Shown piece by piece: positions 18,853 through 26,557 of a DNA stretch of 64,000 bases. Within the stretch, counting starts at the first letter, position 1, and every line of letters begins with the position of its first letter. The stretch is from Chloroflexota bacterium (lineage in GTDB: Bacteria; Chloroflexota; UBA6077; FW602-bin22; CADDYW01). The notes below the pieces were generated by a model, which had not been told where the DNA came from, made no database searches, and worked only from the letters and a program-made list of their open reading frames with translations. A program made the translations under genes and the position numbers. The DNA lies in the NCBI GenBank assembly GCA_021324795.1, contig JAJPIK010000021.1:1-64000 (forward strand), written 5' to 3'.

Positions 18853-19844
18853 TGCGGCTGGTATTCATGGGTACGCCCGAGTTCGCGGTGCCGTCACTCC
18901 AAGCGCTGCTCGACCACGGCTTTGAGGTGGCAGCCGTGGTAACCCAGCCGGATCGGCCGGTTGGACGCGGGGGAATCGTCCGACCGCCGCCAGTTAAAGA
19001 GGTGGCAGAGCGAGCTGGCTTGACCGTCCTCCAGCCACCAACCCTGCGCGCGCCCGATGCCCTGGCGACCTTGCGGGCGATTCAGCCCGATCTGATCGTC
19101 GTGGTGGCATTCGGCCAGATCCTCCGCCGTGCGGTGCTGGATCTCCCACCGCTCGGCTGCGTCAACGTCCATCCATCGCTCCTGCCGAAGCTACGAGGCG
19201 CGGCGCCGATCCAAGCAGCGATTCGCGAAGGACTGAGCGAGACCGGCGTCTCGATCATGCTGATGAATGAGCGTATGGACGCGGGGCCGTTACTGGCCCA
19301 GGTGACTGCCCCGATTTTCCCTGACGATACCGCCGCGACCCTGGGCGACCGGCTCGCCCGGATGGGCGCCGATCTCTTGGTCGACGTGCTTCCCCGCTGG
19401 CAGGCCGGAACCATCAGCCCCAAGCCGCAAGACGACACCGAAGCCACCTTCTGTCGTCCACTGCAAAAAGAAGACGCCGTGGTCGACTGGTCGGCCCCGG
19501 CCGAGCTAATCGCGCGAATCTGCCGCGCCCAAACCCCTTGGCCTGGCTGCCAGACCAACTGGGACGGGCGTCAGCTCCGACTGCTCACGGTCCGCGCCCG
19601 GCCAGACTGGACCGGCCCCAAGCCACCAGGCATGACCTTTTTGCTCTCCACCTCGTCCGGAGAGCCACCTGACCTCGCGGTTGCGACCGGCCAGGGCGCG
19701 CTGATCGTCGAGCAGCTCCAGTTGGCCGGCAAGAAGCCACTCCGCGCCGCCGAGTTCCTCCGTGGCCAGCCACGCTTCGTCGGCGCTCGGCTTGGTGGCA
19801 CTCCCAATCAAGCGACGTCAGTCGCATCTGAGCAACGAAGATGA
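18852..19844 (+). CDS. fmt: Methionyl-tRNA formyltransferase
   Basis: Transfers a formyl group from 10-formyl-tetrahydrofolate to initiator methionyl-tRNA. The 330-residue protein has the N-terminal formyltransferase fold (LVFMGTPEFAVPSLQALL) and the catalytic region HPSLLPKLRGAAPIQAAI, where Asn/His/Asp residues bind folate. The C-terminal OB-like tRNA-binding domain follows, containing PWPGCQTNWDGRQLRLL. ATG 18852 is preferred over TTG 18849 because it overlaps the upstream stop directly. The end overlaps the next start as ATGA. No def gene is adjacent, unlike many bacteria. Confidence 0.95.
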   Translation: MRLVFMGTPEFAVPSLQALLDHGFEVAAVVTQPDRPVGRGGIVRPPPVKEVAERAGLTVLQPPTLRAPDALATLRAIQPDLIVVVAFGQILRRAVLDLPPLGCVNVHPSLLPKLRGAAPIQAAIREGLSETGVSIMLMNERMDAGPLLAQVTAPIFPDDTAATLGDRLARMGADLLVDVLPRWQAGTISPKPQDDTEATFCRPLQKEDAVVDWSAPAELIARICRAQTPWPGCQTNWDGRQLRLLTVRARPDWTGPKPPGMTFLLSTSSGEPPDLAVATGQGALIVEQLQLAGKKPLRAAEFLRGQPRFVGARLGGTPNQATSVASEQRR

Positions 19845-20809
19845 GCAAGCGAATCGGCGAGCCAATTCTGGTCACCGGGGCGACCGGTTTTGTCGGCCAT
19901 CACCTTGTGCACTGGCTGCGAAAGTCCGAGATCCCAGTGCGTGCCCTGGTCCGTCAGCCGTCCTCACCGGCCGCCCAAAAGCTCGCCGCAACCGGCGTCG
20001 AGCTGGCAATTGGGCAGATCGGCGATCCGGCAAGTCTCGCCCGGGCAGCCCAGGGAGTGGGAGCGATCATCCACCTGGTGGCAATCATCCGACAGCGTGG
20101 CAAAGCGACCTACGCCGAGGTCAATTACCGGGGCACACTCAACGTTATCGAGGCCGCCCAGAGCGCACGGGTCAGGCGCCTTCTGCACATGTCCGCGCTG
20201 GGCGCCAATCCATCCTCTCCCTATCCCTACTTGCGGAGCAAAGGTCTTGCCGCCGAGGCAGTTCGCCAAAGCGGTCTTGCCTATACGATCTTTCGCCCCT
20301 CGGTCATCTTCGGCGAGGGCGACGAGTTCGTCCGTTTGCTTGCCGCGGTCGTCAAAGCACTGCCGATTGTGCCAATTGTTAGCAGTGGTGAGAATCGATT
20401 GCAACCGATCTGGATCGGCGACGTGGTGGCAGCGATTGGTCATTGCCTCACCGACGAAGCAACCATCGGTCAAAGCTACGATCTGGGCGGACCCTTCCCC
20501 TTGTCTTACGAGCAGATTGTCGACACGATCTCGGAAACACTCGGCGTGCACCGCCGCAAGCTGCACCTCTCGCTCCCTTTGATGCAGACCATTGCCCAGA
20601 TCCTCGATCGTCTGCTCTCAGCGCCCCCCGTCACCCCAGGTCTGCTCTCTCTGCTCGAAATCGAAAACGTTGCATCCCGCTCTGCCACCCATGATCTGAC
20701 CGGTCGCGTGCCACTATCCCTTCCCGGCAATATCGACTACGTCAAGCAAATAACGTGGTGGGAAGCCTTCAGGGCAGTGGCCGGGTTTGGGCTGCCGAAA
20801 TGGAATTAG
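19841..20809 (+). CDS. NAD(P)-binding protein, complex I NDUFA9-like
   Basis: A 322-residue atypical short-chain dehydrogenase. The Rossmann motif is ILVTGATGFVGHHLVHWL (residues 9-26), and a YxxxK-like YLRSK appears near residue 128 with an upstream serine (MSALGANPSS). The downstream ISERPSVIFGEGD-like block (YTIFRPSVIFGEGDEF) is typical of NDUFA9/YlbE-type NAD-dependent epimerase relatives. Such proteins may serve quinone or lipid metabolism, but activity is not established. It overlaps fmt by 4 nt. Its stop is only 2 nt from the end of the convergent aminotransferase gene. Confidence 0.8.
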   Translation: MSKRIGEPILVTGATGFVGHHLVHWLRKSEIPVRALVRQPSSPAAQKLAATGVELAIGQIGDPASLARAAQGVGAIIHLVAIIRQRGKATYAEVNYRGTLNVIEAAQSARVRRLLHMSALGANPSSPYPYLRSKGLAAEAVRQSGLAYTIFRPSVIFGEGDEFVRLLAAVVKALPIVPIVSSGENRLQPIWIGDVVAAIGHCLTDEATIGQSYDLGGPFPLSYEQIVDTISETLGVHRRKLHLSLPLMQTIAQILDRLLSAPPVTPGLLSLLEIENVASRSATHDLTGRVPLSLPGNIDYVKQITWWEAFRAVAGFGLPKWN

Positions 20810-20811
20810 CT

Positions 20812-21762
20812 TTATCGCATCTCGCCAACTCGGCTGTAGATCGGAATCCGCCAGTGATCGTAGCGCTCTTCTCGGCCACGGACGATGTCGTGATAGTATG
20901 CCTCGATCGTCGCGGTGACCGGACCGATCTCTCCAGAGCCAACGACGTAGTCGTCAACCGAGACAACGCTCACCACTTCGGCGCCGGTGCCACAGAAGAA
21001 GACCTCGTCGGCGATGTAGAGCTCAGTACGATCGATCTCTCGCTCCTGGGTCGGAATGCCAAGCACGTCACGACAGAACTGGAGGATGCTTTGCCGGGTG
21101 ATGCTTTCGAGTATCCCGCTGGTCAGACTTGGGGTGATTGCCACGCCATTGCGGACGATGAAGAGGCACGAAGCGGGACCTTCAGTGACTTTGCCTTGTT
21201 GGTTGAGGATGATCGGCTGATCGTAGCCACGCATCGTTGCTTCGATCAGAGCCATGCGACTATTCTGGTAGTTCGAGATGCACTTGACCCGGGGCGACAT
21301 CTGATTGTCCGCGATCCGGTCCCACGAGCTCACGCAGGCCCGCAGCTTTCGGCCCTTACCCAGAGACGAGATAAACGGCGCAGTGCTAATCACGATACTG
21401 GTCGCACTTTCGAGGAGGGTGCCAAACCAGGTACCATCGGCCTGATAGGCCAGTGGTCGGACTCGGGTATCTTCGCGCAGTTCGTTGGCCCGGAGCAGAT
21501 CGATCGAAGCTTGAACCAGATCGCCAATGGTGAACTTTGACTGCAACCGCATCAATTTCATCGAGTTCAAAAAGCGGGCATAGTGCTCACTGAATTGCAA
21601 GCCGTACAACTGCTCTTGCTCGGGATTCCAGTAGGCACTGATCCCTTCAAAAACGGCTCCCATCGTCGACCAGCCCAGGGTGGTGACGTGCACGGTCGCA
21701 GCCTCCCAGGGAACGAAGTCGCCGTCGATCCAGACGTAGTTGCTTGGACGAGAGATGGCCAT
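20812..21762 (-). CDS. ilvE: Branched-chain amino acid aminotransferase
   Basis: Fold-type IV PLP enzyme of 316 residues for the last step of valine, leucine and isoleucine synthesis, or the first step of breakdown. It starts MAISRPSNYVWIDGDFVPWE and has the family block TLGWSTMGAVFEGISAYW. The PLP lysine lies in SPRVKCISNYQNSRMA. EGPASCLFIVRNG and FFCGTGAEVVSV match the phosphate-binding and C-terminal signatures. ATG 21762 follows GGAGG. Aromatic or D-amino acid specificity cannot be ruled out by sequence alone. Confidence 0.92.
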   Translation of the reverse strand: MAISRPSNYVWIDGDFVPWEAATVHVTTLGWSTMGAVFEGISAYWNPEQEQLYGLQFSEHYARFLNSMKLMRLQSKFTIGDLVQASIDLLRANELREDTRVRPLAYQADGTWFGTLLESATSIVISTAPFISSLGKGRKLRACVSSWDRIADNQMSPRVKCISNYQNSRMALIEATMRGYDQPIILNQQGKVTEGPASCLFIVRNGVAITPSLTSGILESITRQSILQFCRDVLGIPTQEREIDRTELYIADEVFFCGTGAEVVSVVSVDDYVVGSGEIGPVTATIEAYYHDIVRGREERYDHWRIPIYSRVGEMR

Positions 21763-21811
21763 GACTCAACCTCCACGGTGTCGGAAAGCTGGCATCAGTA
21801 TAGCAAAACTA

Positions 21812-21840
21812 ATCACTGGTCACTGGCGACTGATCACTCA
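21812..21840. repeat. Short degenerate direct repeat (TCACTGG type)
   Basis: TCACTGG occurs twice in tandem, followed by degenerate copies (CGACTGATCACTCA). Such GATCACTG strings are often dispersed intergenic repeats. No function is evident. Confidence 0.3.
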
Positions 21841-21908
21841 TCGTCTTGGCAGGTATCTTGCAGTTATAGCGAACAATGCCATTTTTCCCAACCAAGGATA
21901 AGGATGCC

Positions 21909-22241
21909 ATGACTGATCAACCACGCCGCCCTCGGCCGCCCCGACGACCACCCCAGCCGCAGCCACCGCCTACCGTCCCTGAGGGTACCGAGACGAACGC
22001 TCCCACCGCTGCGCCGAGCCCCCGGGCCGTGCCGCCATCGAGCTACCGAGAGCACTTGGAGAATGAGCACGGCTTGCGGGTGGTCGCCGAGGCTGGCTGG
22101 CCAACTGAGTACAAGCGATTCTTCTTGGTCCGCGGGCAAAATGGCACGCAGAAGCGCCTCGCGAGCTTCCGCGGCACCTATGCCGAAGCAGTGTCGCACT
22201 TCTATCATCTGCTCCATCCCGAGCAGAAATCCAGGCGTTGA
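21909..22241 (+). CDS. Small proline-rich hypothetical protein
   Basis: A protein of 110 residues with a low-complexity N terminus rich in Pro and Arg (RRPRPPRRPPQPQPPPT), then a compact C-terminal part with EHGLRVVAEAGWPTEYKRFF and FRGTYAEAVSHFYHLLHPEQ. I do not recognise the family. ATG 21909 was chosen because two AAGGAT boxes lie just upstream; the frame is open from 21876. It overlaps the TTG alternative start of the site-2 protease gene and ends 2 nt before that gene's ATG, so the two are probably co-transcribed. Confidence 0.55.
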   Translation: MTDQPRRPRPPRRPPQPQPPPTVPEGTETNAPTAAPSPRAVPPSSYREHLENEHGLRVVAEAGWPTEYKRFFLVRGQNGTQKRLASFRGTYAEAVSHFYHLLHPEQKSRR

Positions 22242-22243
22242 CC

Positions 22244-23374
22244 ATGCTTAATCACTCACTCCGTCTCGGTCGCATTCACGGGATCGAGATCGACGTCAAC
22301 TGGAGCTGGCTGATCATCTTCATTCTCTTAACCTGGTCACTCGCCGTCTTCTTCTTCCCCCAGCTCTTTCCGAGTATGTCAACGACGACCGACTGGGTGG
22401 TTGGCGCCATCAGCAGCTTGCTTTTGTTCGTATCGGTGCTGTTGCATGAGCTGAGCCATTCGTTGGTCGCCGAATCAGAAGGGATTCCGGTCCATAGCAT
22501 CACCCTGTTCGTCTTTGGCGGCGTGTCCGATATCGAGCAGGAGCCACATAGTCCGAAAGACGAATTCTTGATGGCGGCGGCTGGTCCGGCGATGAGCCTC
22601 GTGATCGGCGTGATCTGCTACGGAATCTTTCTCGCTCTGCCAAGCACTGCTCCTTCTGCAATCGCGGCCGTCTTGCTTGCTCTCGGCTTCTATAACATTA
22701 CCCTGGCCATCTTCAATCTGATCCCGGGCTTTCCCCTGGACGGGGGTCGGGTATTTCGAGCGATCGTCTGGGGAATCACCGGTAGCTTCCAGAAGGCAAC
22801 TCGCATCGCGACCGCGGTCGGACAATTCTTCGCCTACCTCTTCATTTTTGGCGGGCTCTTTCTGGCGATCACCGGCGCATTTCTTAGCGGTCTCTGGCTC
22901 GTTTTCATCGGCCGGTTCTTGAATAACGCCGCGGTCGGCAGCCGTCGTCAGGCCGAGTTAGAAACCTACCTGAAAAACGTTCGGGTCGCGTCGGTAATGA
23001 ATCCGCATCCGCCGGAAGTGCCAGCCCAAGCCTCCCTAGAGGATTTTGTCGAGAATTACGTCCTGGCACGCAACCTCCGGGCCTTACCGGTCGTCGCCGA
23101 CCAGACCAATTGCCTGGTCGGCCTGGTGACCCTCGGCGAAGCGCGCACGGTGCCACGCGAGAGCTGGCCAGTGACGCCGGTCAGCAGCGTCATGCTGAAG
23201 GTTGATCAACTGACCGTTGCCTATCCCGACGAGCCACTCGTCCAAGCTCTGCAAGATCTCACCCGGGACGATCTGAACCAATTGCCAGTCGTTCAAAACG
23301 GCCAACTCGTCGGTATGCTGAGTCGAAGCGACATCATTCGCTACCTGCGAGTCCGACGTGAGCTCAGCAATTAG
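22244..23374 (+). CDS. Site-2 protease family (M50) metalloprotease with CBS domains
   Basis: A 376-residue intramembrane zinc protease. The HExxH motif appears as LLHELSHSLVAESEG near residue 70, and the third metal ligand lies in FPLDGGRVFRAIVWG. Five to six hydrophobic segments are visible. Two CBS domains occupy about residues 245-370 (SVMNPHPPEVPAQ, then LSRSDIIRYLRV) and may sense adenosine nucleotides. These enzymes cleave membrane-bound regulators such as anti-sigma factors or pro-proteins; no such target is encoded beside it. TTG 22238 is an alternative start. Confidence 0.9.
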   Translation: MLNHSLRLGRIHGIEIDVNWSWLIIFILLTWSLAVFFFPQLFPSMSTTTDWVVGAISSLLLFVSVLLHELSHSLVAESEGIPVHSITLFVFGGVSDIEQEPHSPKDEFLMAAAGPAMSLVIGVICYGIFLALPSTAPSAIAAVLLALGFYNITLAIFNLIPGFPLDGGRVFRAIVWGITGSFQKATRIATAVGQFFAYLFIFGGLFLAITGAFLSGLWLVFIGRFLNNAAVGSRRQAELETYLKNVRVASVMNPHPPEVPAQASLEDFVENYVLARNLRALPVVADQTNCLVGLVTLGEARTVPRESWPVTPVSSVMLKVDQLTVAYPDEPLVQALQDLTRDDLNQLPVVQNGQLVGMLSRSDIIRYLRVRRELSN

Positions 23375-23532
23375 ATCGAGTGCGAAAACAACAAAGGAAG
23401 CGCGGCGGTCTAAGTACCCCTTCCCGCTTAGCTAATTTCTTCCTCGCTCGCCAGTTCGGGGCGGGGCCCCTTCTTGGTTTCCCGTGTTATACTGATTCTC
23501 AGACCACCCAGAGGGAAGATTGGAGTAAACTG

Positions 23533-24081
23533 ATGGAGCTCAGCAACCGCAAAGTGGCCGTTCTGGCCGAGAATGACTACGAAGACCTCGAGATCTGGTA
23601 CCCCCTGATCCGGCTGCAGGAAGCCGGCGCCGAGATCACTGTCGTCGGAACCGGCTCGGCGGCCGCCTATAGTGGTAAGCACGGTCTGGTAGTGAAAGTC
23701 GACAAGAACGCCGACGAGGTCAACGCTCGCGATTTCGACGCGGTGATCGTGCCCGGCGGCTGGGCACCCGATCGCCTGCGCCGTTACCCGGCCGTCTTGA
23801 AGCTCGTGAAAGAGGCCGATTCCCAGGGTAAAGTAGTCGGTGCAATCTGCCACGCTGGCTGGGTCCTCTGCTCGGCCGGCATTCTCAAGGGGCGCACCGC
23901 GACGTCAGTACCGGCGATCAAGGACGACATGATCAACGCTGGCGCCAACTGGGTCGATCAGTCAGTCGTCCGCGACGGCGGTCTCGTCACCTCGCGCACC
24001 CCGGCCGACCTGCCCGACTTCTGCCGCACCCTGATCGCCGCCATCGCCGCGGTCAAGCAACCAGTGCTGTCGAAAGTCTAG
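23533..24081 (+). CDS. DJ-1/PfpI family protein
   Basis: A 182-residue class I glutamine-amidotransferase-like protein. It begins MELSNRKVAVLAENDYEDLE, where the Glu near residue 18 belongs to the active site. The nucleophile elbow AICHAGWVLCSAG carries the catalytic Cys followed by His, as in PfpI. Members act as deglycases, glyoxalases or proteases, often in stress response. ATG 23533 has GGAG 8 nt upstream, and a TATACT -10-like box lies about 45 nt upstream. The frame is open from 23380, but that part overlaps the promoter region. Confidence 0.88.
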   Translation: MELSNRKVAVLAENDYEDLEIWYPLIRLQEAGAEITVVGTGSAAAYSGKHGLVVKVDKNADEVNARDFDAVIVPGGWAPDRLRRYPAVLKLVKEADSQGKVVGAICHAGWVLCSAGILKGRTATSVPAIKDDMINAGANWVDQSVVRDGGLVTSRTPADLPDFCRTLIAAIAAVKQPVLSKV

Positions 24082-24258
24082 CTAGAATTGCTCGTGAAGC
24101 CTTCTGATCGGTCTCACCGATCCTGGCGTCGACCGCTTTGCGGCCGAGAAGTCGACGCGGTAGTCGGTCTGCACGATCGCGATCTGCTGGGAGGTGAAGA
24201 TCGGGGGCAGACATGGCCTGCGGTTGAGTGCACCAACGTCATAGATATGGAATTGACT

Positions 24259-24462
24259 TCAGACGCTTAGCGCTCGAGGATCTGGCACCTCGAAGCCTTC
24301 GATCGCGACCCAACCGACCTCTTTGACGACCGCCGGATGATCGGCCGACGGTTCTTCGAGAATATAAAGTAGCTCTTGCCCGTATTTCCCAAATAGGACT
24401 GGGAAGGTCGCGATCCACCCCACGTCGGGCTCATACCAGACCTCGTCCGGGTACCGGCTCAC
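24259..24462 (-). CDS. Hypothetical protein, probably 5'-truncated
   Basis: The last 67 codons read like a folded protein (VSRYPDEVWYEPDVGWIAT, PVLFGKYGQELLYILEEP). The same frame stays open and protein-like upstream to about 24579 (DKELLVAFLRAIARTEEYRR) but has no ATG, GTG or TTG before a TGA at 24580-24582. The apparent N terminus coincides with the perfect palindrome at 24550-24566. The gene may have lost its 5' end there, or start at GTG 24462. Family not recognised. Confidence 0.45.
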   Translation of the reverse strand: MSRYPDEVWYEPDVGWIATFPVLFGKYGQELLYILEEPSADHPAVVKEVGWVAIEGFEVPDPRALSV

Positions 24463-24549
24463 GAGCTTGCCGGCGTGCCTGCGATATTCTTCGGTTCGAG
24501 CGATCGCCCGCAGAAAAGCAACGAGGAGTTCTTTGTCAATACCGTTGAA

Positions 24550-24566
24550 GGTGGCAGCCTGCCACC
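24550..24566. repeat. Perfect palindrome GGTGGCAG-C-CTGCCACC
   Basis: A 17-bp palindrome with 8-bp arms and one central base, located where the open frame of the hypothetical gene on the minus strand loses its N terminus. It may be a dispersed repeat that interrupted the gene. Confidence 0.5.
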
Positions 24567-24873
24567 AGCGACCGGGACCTCAGGGCCGGCAGTTAGCCCG
24601 AATCGTGCTTAAATCCGGCATTCGAGAATACCTCGGAACGTGCAGAATTGATCACTCACTGATGCATCTGCTAAGCCTGGCGGGCAGTTGCTGATTGCCA
24701 TCCCCAGCGCGGCTAGTCTTGCTCCGATCAGGAGGGCGGAAGAGGAATCTCTGCGGACTTACTGGGGAGATTCCTCACCGCGGCTCGGAATGATAGCTTC
24801 GACGGACTTGGTAGATGCATCACCCACCTGATTCTACCAAGTTCCGCGAGATTCCGTGTGATCGCATCGCCAG
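24567..24873. other. Intergenic stretch with one hairpin, no gene seen
   Basis: No coding sequence is supported. The only notable element is a hairpin at 24742-24776: GAGGAATCTC and GAGATTCCTC form 10-bp arms around a 15-nt loop. It lacks a T run on either strand, so termination is doubtful. Confidence 0.5.
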
Positions 24874-25164
24874 TCACTCACTCAGGAAGCGCGTCTTCAA
24901 TGTCAGGCCAAACATCAGCACTGTGAGCCAAAAGCCGAGAACAAGAAGCGGAAGATCGCTCGCGCGCGGCGGTTGCCTTGCCCAACGCCAGAAGGCCAGC
25001 GCTGTCGCGGCCACAAAATTGAACGTCCCCCAAGCTACGTTCACTGGGGGCTTCGATCGCTGACCGAACGGCGACCGAAAGACCTTGCCAGCCACCCCGA
25101 AAAGGAAGTGTGGCATCCCATTGCCGAGCAACATCCCAATGAGTAGGTACCAGAGCGATGCCAT
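24874..25164 (-). CDS. Small hypothetical membrane protein
   Basis: A 96-residue protein with about three hydrophobic helices (MASLWYLLIGMLLGNGMPHF, FNFVAATALAFW, LPLLVLGFWLTVLMFGL). ATG 25164 follows GAGGTGA. Family not recognised. It stands alone between gene fragments; the next plus-strand unit begins with the exporter leader. Confidence 0.65.
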   Translation of the reverse strand: MASLWYLLIGMLLGNGMPHFLFGVAGKVFRSPFGQRSKPPVNVAWGTFNFVAATALAFWRWARQPPRASDLPLLVLGFWLTVLMFGLTLKTRFLSE

Positions 25165-25254
25165 CCATTCACCTCATACAATTGGGGAGGTGCGCACGCC
25201 GAGCACGACTTCAACCGTGTTTGTTACCAGTGTATCCGGGCAGGGATTAAGACG

Positions 25255-25365
25255 CTAGTGCTGCGGCCACCATTTCCCCGTCGGATCGGCCAGGATCTTC
25301 CCATTCTCGGATATCAGATAAGCCTGCCACGATCCGGCGTCCAACCAACCCTTGACCCGTGTGCC
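25255..25365 (-). pseudogene. Possible C-terminal gene fragment
   Basis: A minus-strand frame begins after a TGA at 25366-25368 and reads RVKGWLDAGSWQAYLISENG then KILADPTGKWWPQH before a stop at 25255. The composition is protein-like but no start or upstream part exists. Probably a gene remnant; the family is not recognised. Confidence 0.3.
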
Positions 25366-25381
25366 TCACATTTGCTATACT
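25352..25381 (+). promoter_or_regulatory. Promoter of the exporter leader transcript
   Basis: TTGACC (25352-25357) and TATACT (25376-25381) are 18 nt apart. Transcription would begin near 25388, giving a leader of about 240 nt before the ABC ATPase start codon. Confidence 0.7.
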
Positions 25382-25437
25382 TTAGTTGAAGAGAAGGTCT
25401 GATGCCCGGTCTTTCGGCCGGACAAGAAGGAAAATAG

Positions 25438-25533
25438 GTGAGCGCAGTGGTTTTCCTTTGCGTCGTGCACAGCAGCGAGATTGGCCCCGCTGGTCGCACG
25501 AGGCGTACTGCGCCCACCGAGCGTCGTCGGTAA
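25438..25533 (+). CDS. Upstream ORF / putative leader peptide
   Basis: A 31-codon frame from GTG 25438 to TAA 25531-25533, with AAGGA at 25427-25431 as a plausible ribosome binding site. The peptide begins MSAVVFLCVVHSS and ends in an arginine-rich tail with RTRRTAPTERRR. Its stop codon lies inside a hairpin that ends 12 nt before the terminator. Stalling on the Arg-rich tail, or by an antibiotic-bound ribosome, could change folding of the terminator. Coding is inferred from context only. Confidence 0.45.
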   Translation: MSAVVFLCVVHSSEIGPAGRTRRTAPTERRR

Positions 25534-25554
25534 AGCTACCGATTCGCCAAACTG

Positions 25555-25595
25555 AACGCCGTGGGACGGTTCGCCGCCCGCGGCGTTTTTGTTTT
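25555..25595 (+). terminator. Strong intrinsic terminator inside the exporter leader
   Basis: AACGCCG (25555-25561) pairs with CGGCGTT (25581-25587). Inside, GGG pairs with CCC and CGG with CCG, capped by a TTCG tetraloop at 25570-25573. TTTGTTTT follows. It lies 32 nt before the ATPase start codon, so it must be bypassed for expression. Confidence 0.85.
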
Positions 25596-25626
25596 CCACG
25601 GTTTTTTCGACGAGGAGGTCCGCGAC

Positions 25627-26469
25627 ATGCTCGAAGCCCACCATCCCTTTGCCGTCGAGGTCGACACCGTATCAAAGTCGTTCCTCGATGGCCAACGCAT
25701 TCCCTTGCTTGGGCGGCTGAGAGGCTCTGCTCCAGCGAAACGGGTCATCGCCATCGACCGGGTCAGCCTGACCGTGCCGCGTGGCGAGATCTACGGCATT
25801 CTGGGCGCCAATGGTTCGGGCAAATCGACCTTGATCCGGCTGATCTCGACCCTCCTCTTCCCCGACCAGGGTGAGCTACACGTCTTCGGTCACGACATCA
25901 TCAAGGAAGACCTGGTCGTGAAGCGCATGATCAATCGGGTGAGTGTCGAGGCAGCATTCTTCCGGGTGCTCAGTCCGACCGAAAACCTCATGTACGCGGC
26001 ACGCATGTACGGGGTCGACGCTCAGGTCGCTCGCAAGCGTATCGTCGAGATCCTCGGCCAGCTTGGTATCGACCGCCGACGCTTGGGCGAGCCGCTCCAG
26101 AAAATGTCTCGGGGTATGCAGCAGAAAGTAGCAATTGCTCGGGCCTTGCTAACCTCACCCGTCCTGCTGCTCCTCGACGAACCGACGACCGGTCTGGATC
26201 CGCGCTCGAAGCGAGAAGTCCAGCAACTCGTCCTGAGGGTCCGCGCCGAGCATAACGCGACCGTGATCCTCACGACTCATGACCTCGACGAGGCCGAGCG
26301 ACTCTGCGACCGGATCGCCGTCCTCGACCAGGGGCGGATTGTCGCCGAGGGCACCGCCGACGAACTGAAACGGCAACCGGGTTTGTCCGCCGACGCCAGC
26401 CTCGAGGACGTCTTCATGGCCTTGACCGGTCGCCCAATCGAAGAAGAAGTAGAGGAGTCGGTCAGCTAA
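25627..26469 (+). CDS. ABC transporter ATP-binding protein (exporter)
   Basis: A 280-residue nucleotide-binding subunit of an ABC-2 type exporter. Walker A is ILGANGSGKST, the signature reads KMSRGMQQKVAIARALL, Walker B is LLLLDEPTTGLD and the switch histidine is in ILTTHDLDEAERLC. The C-terminal part matches drug/polysaccharide exporter ATPases. ATG 25627 follows GAGGAGGT; an in-frame GTG at 25561 falls inside the terminator and is not used. The permease follows after 88 nt. Expression appears gated by the leader attenuator. Confidence 0.93.
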   Translation: MLEAHHPFAVEVDTVSKSFLDGQRIPLLGRLRGSAPAKRVIAIDRVSLTVPRGEIYGILGANGSGKSTLIRLISTLLFPDQGELHVFGHDIIKEDLVVKRMINRVSVEAAFFRVLSPTENLMYAARMYGVDAQVARKRIVEILGQLGIDRRRLGEPLQKMSRGMQQKVAIARALLTSPVLLLLDEPTTGLDPRSKREVQQLVLRVRAEHNATVILTTHDLDEAERLCDRIAVLDQGRIVAEGTADELKRQPGLSADASLEDVFMALTGRPIEEEVEESVS

Positions 26470-26557
26470 GGGAGGGGGATCTCGGCCCATCAACCATGCA
26501 GCAAGCCCCCCCTCACCTAAATCTTCCGCCAAAGGGAGCGAAAATTCTGGAGGTGCC

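Larger units (their letters stand above)
25388..25626 (+). promoter_or_regulatory. Attenuator-type leader of the ABC exporter
   Basis: The leader contains, in order: a CCGG/CCGG hairpin near 25406-25420; a perfect 8-bp stem AAGGAAAA/TTTTCCTT (25427-25434 with 25451-25458) whose left arm includes the upstream ORF's ribosome binding site; stems CGTGC/GCACG and GGCG/CGCC; a perfect hairpin TCGGTA-AAGC-TACCGA at 25527-25542 containing the ORF stop; and a strong terminator at 25555-25595. CCCAC at 25513-25517 could pair with GTGGG at 25561-25565, breaking the terminator. This architecture fits ribosome-mediated attenuation. It matches no riboswitch class I recognise. Confidence 0.6.

Noticed and set aside
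21812-21840. Possible CRISPR-like repeat
   Set aside because: Only two adjacent short copies, with no spacers and no cas genes.
25388-25560. Known riboswitch (guanidine, cobalamin or manganese type) before the exporter
   Set aside because: None of the conserved cores was found; the upstream ORF and terminator are better explained by attenuation.
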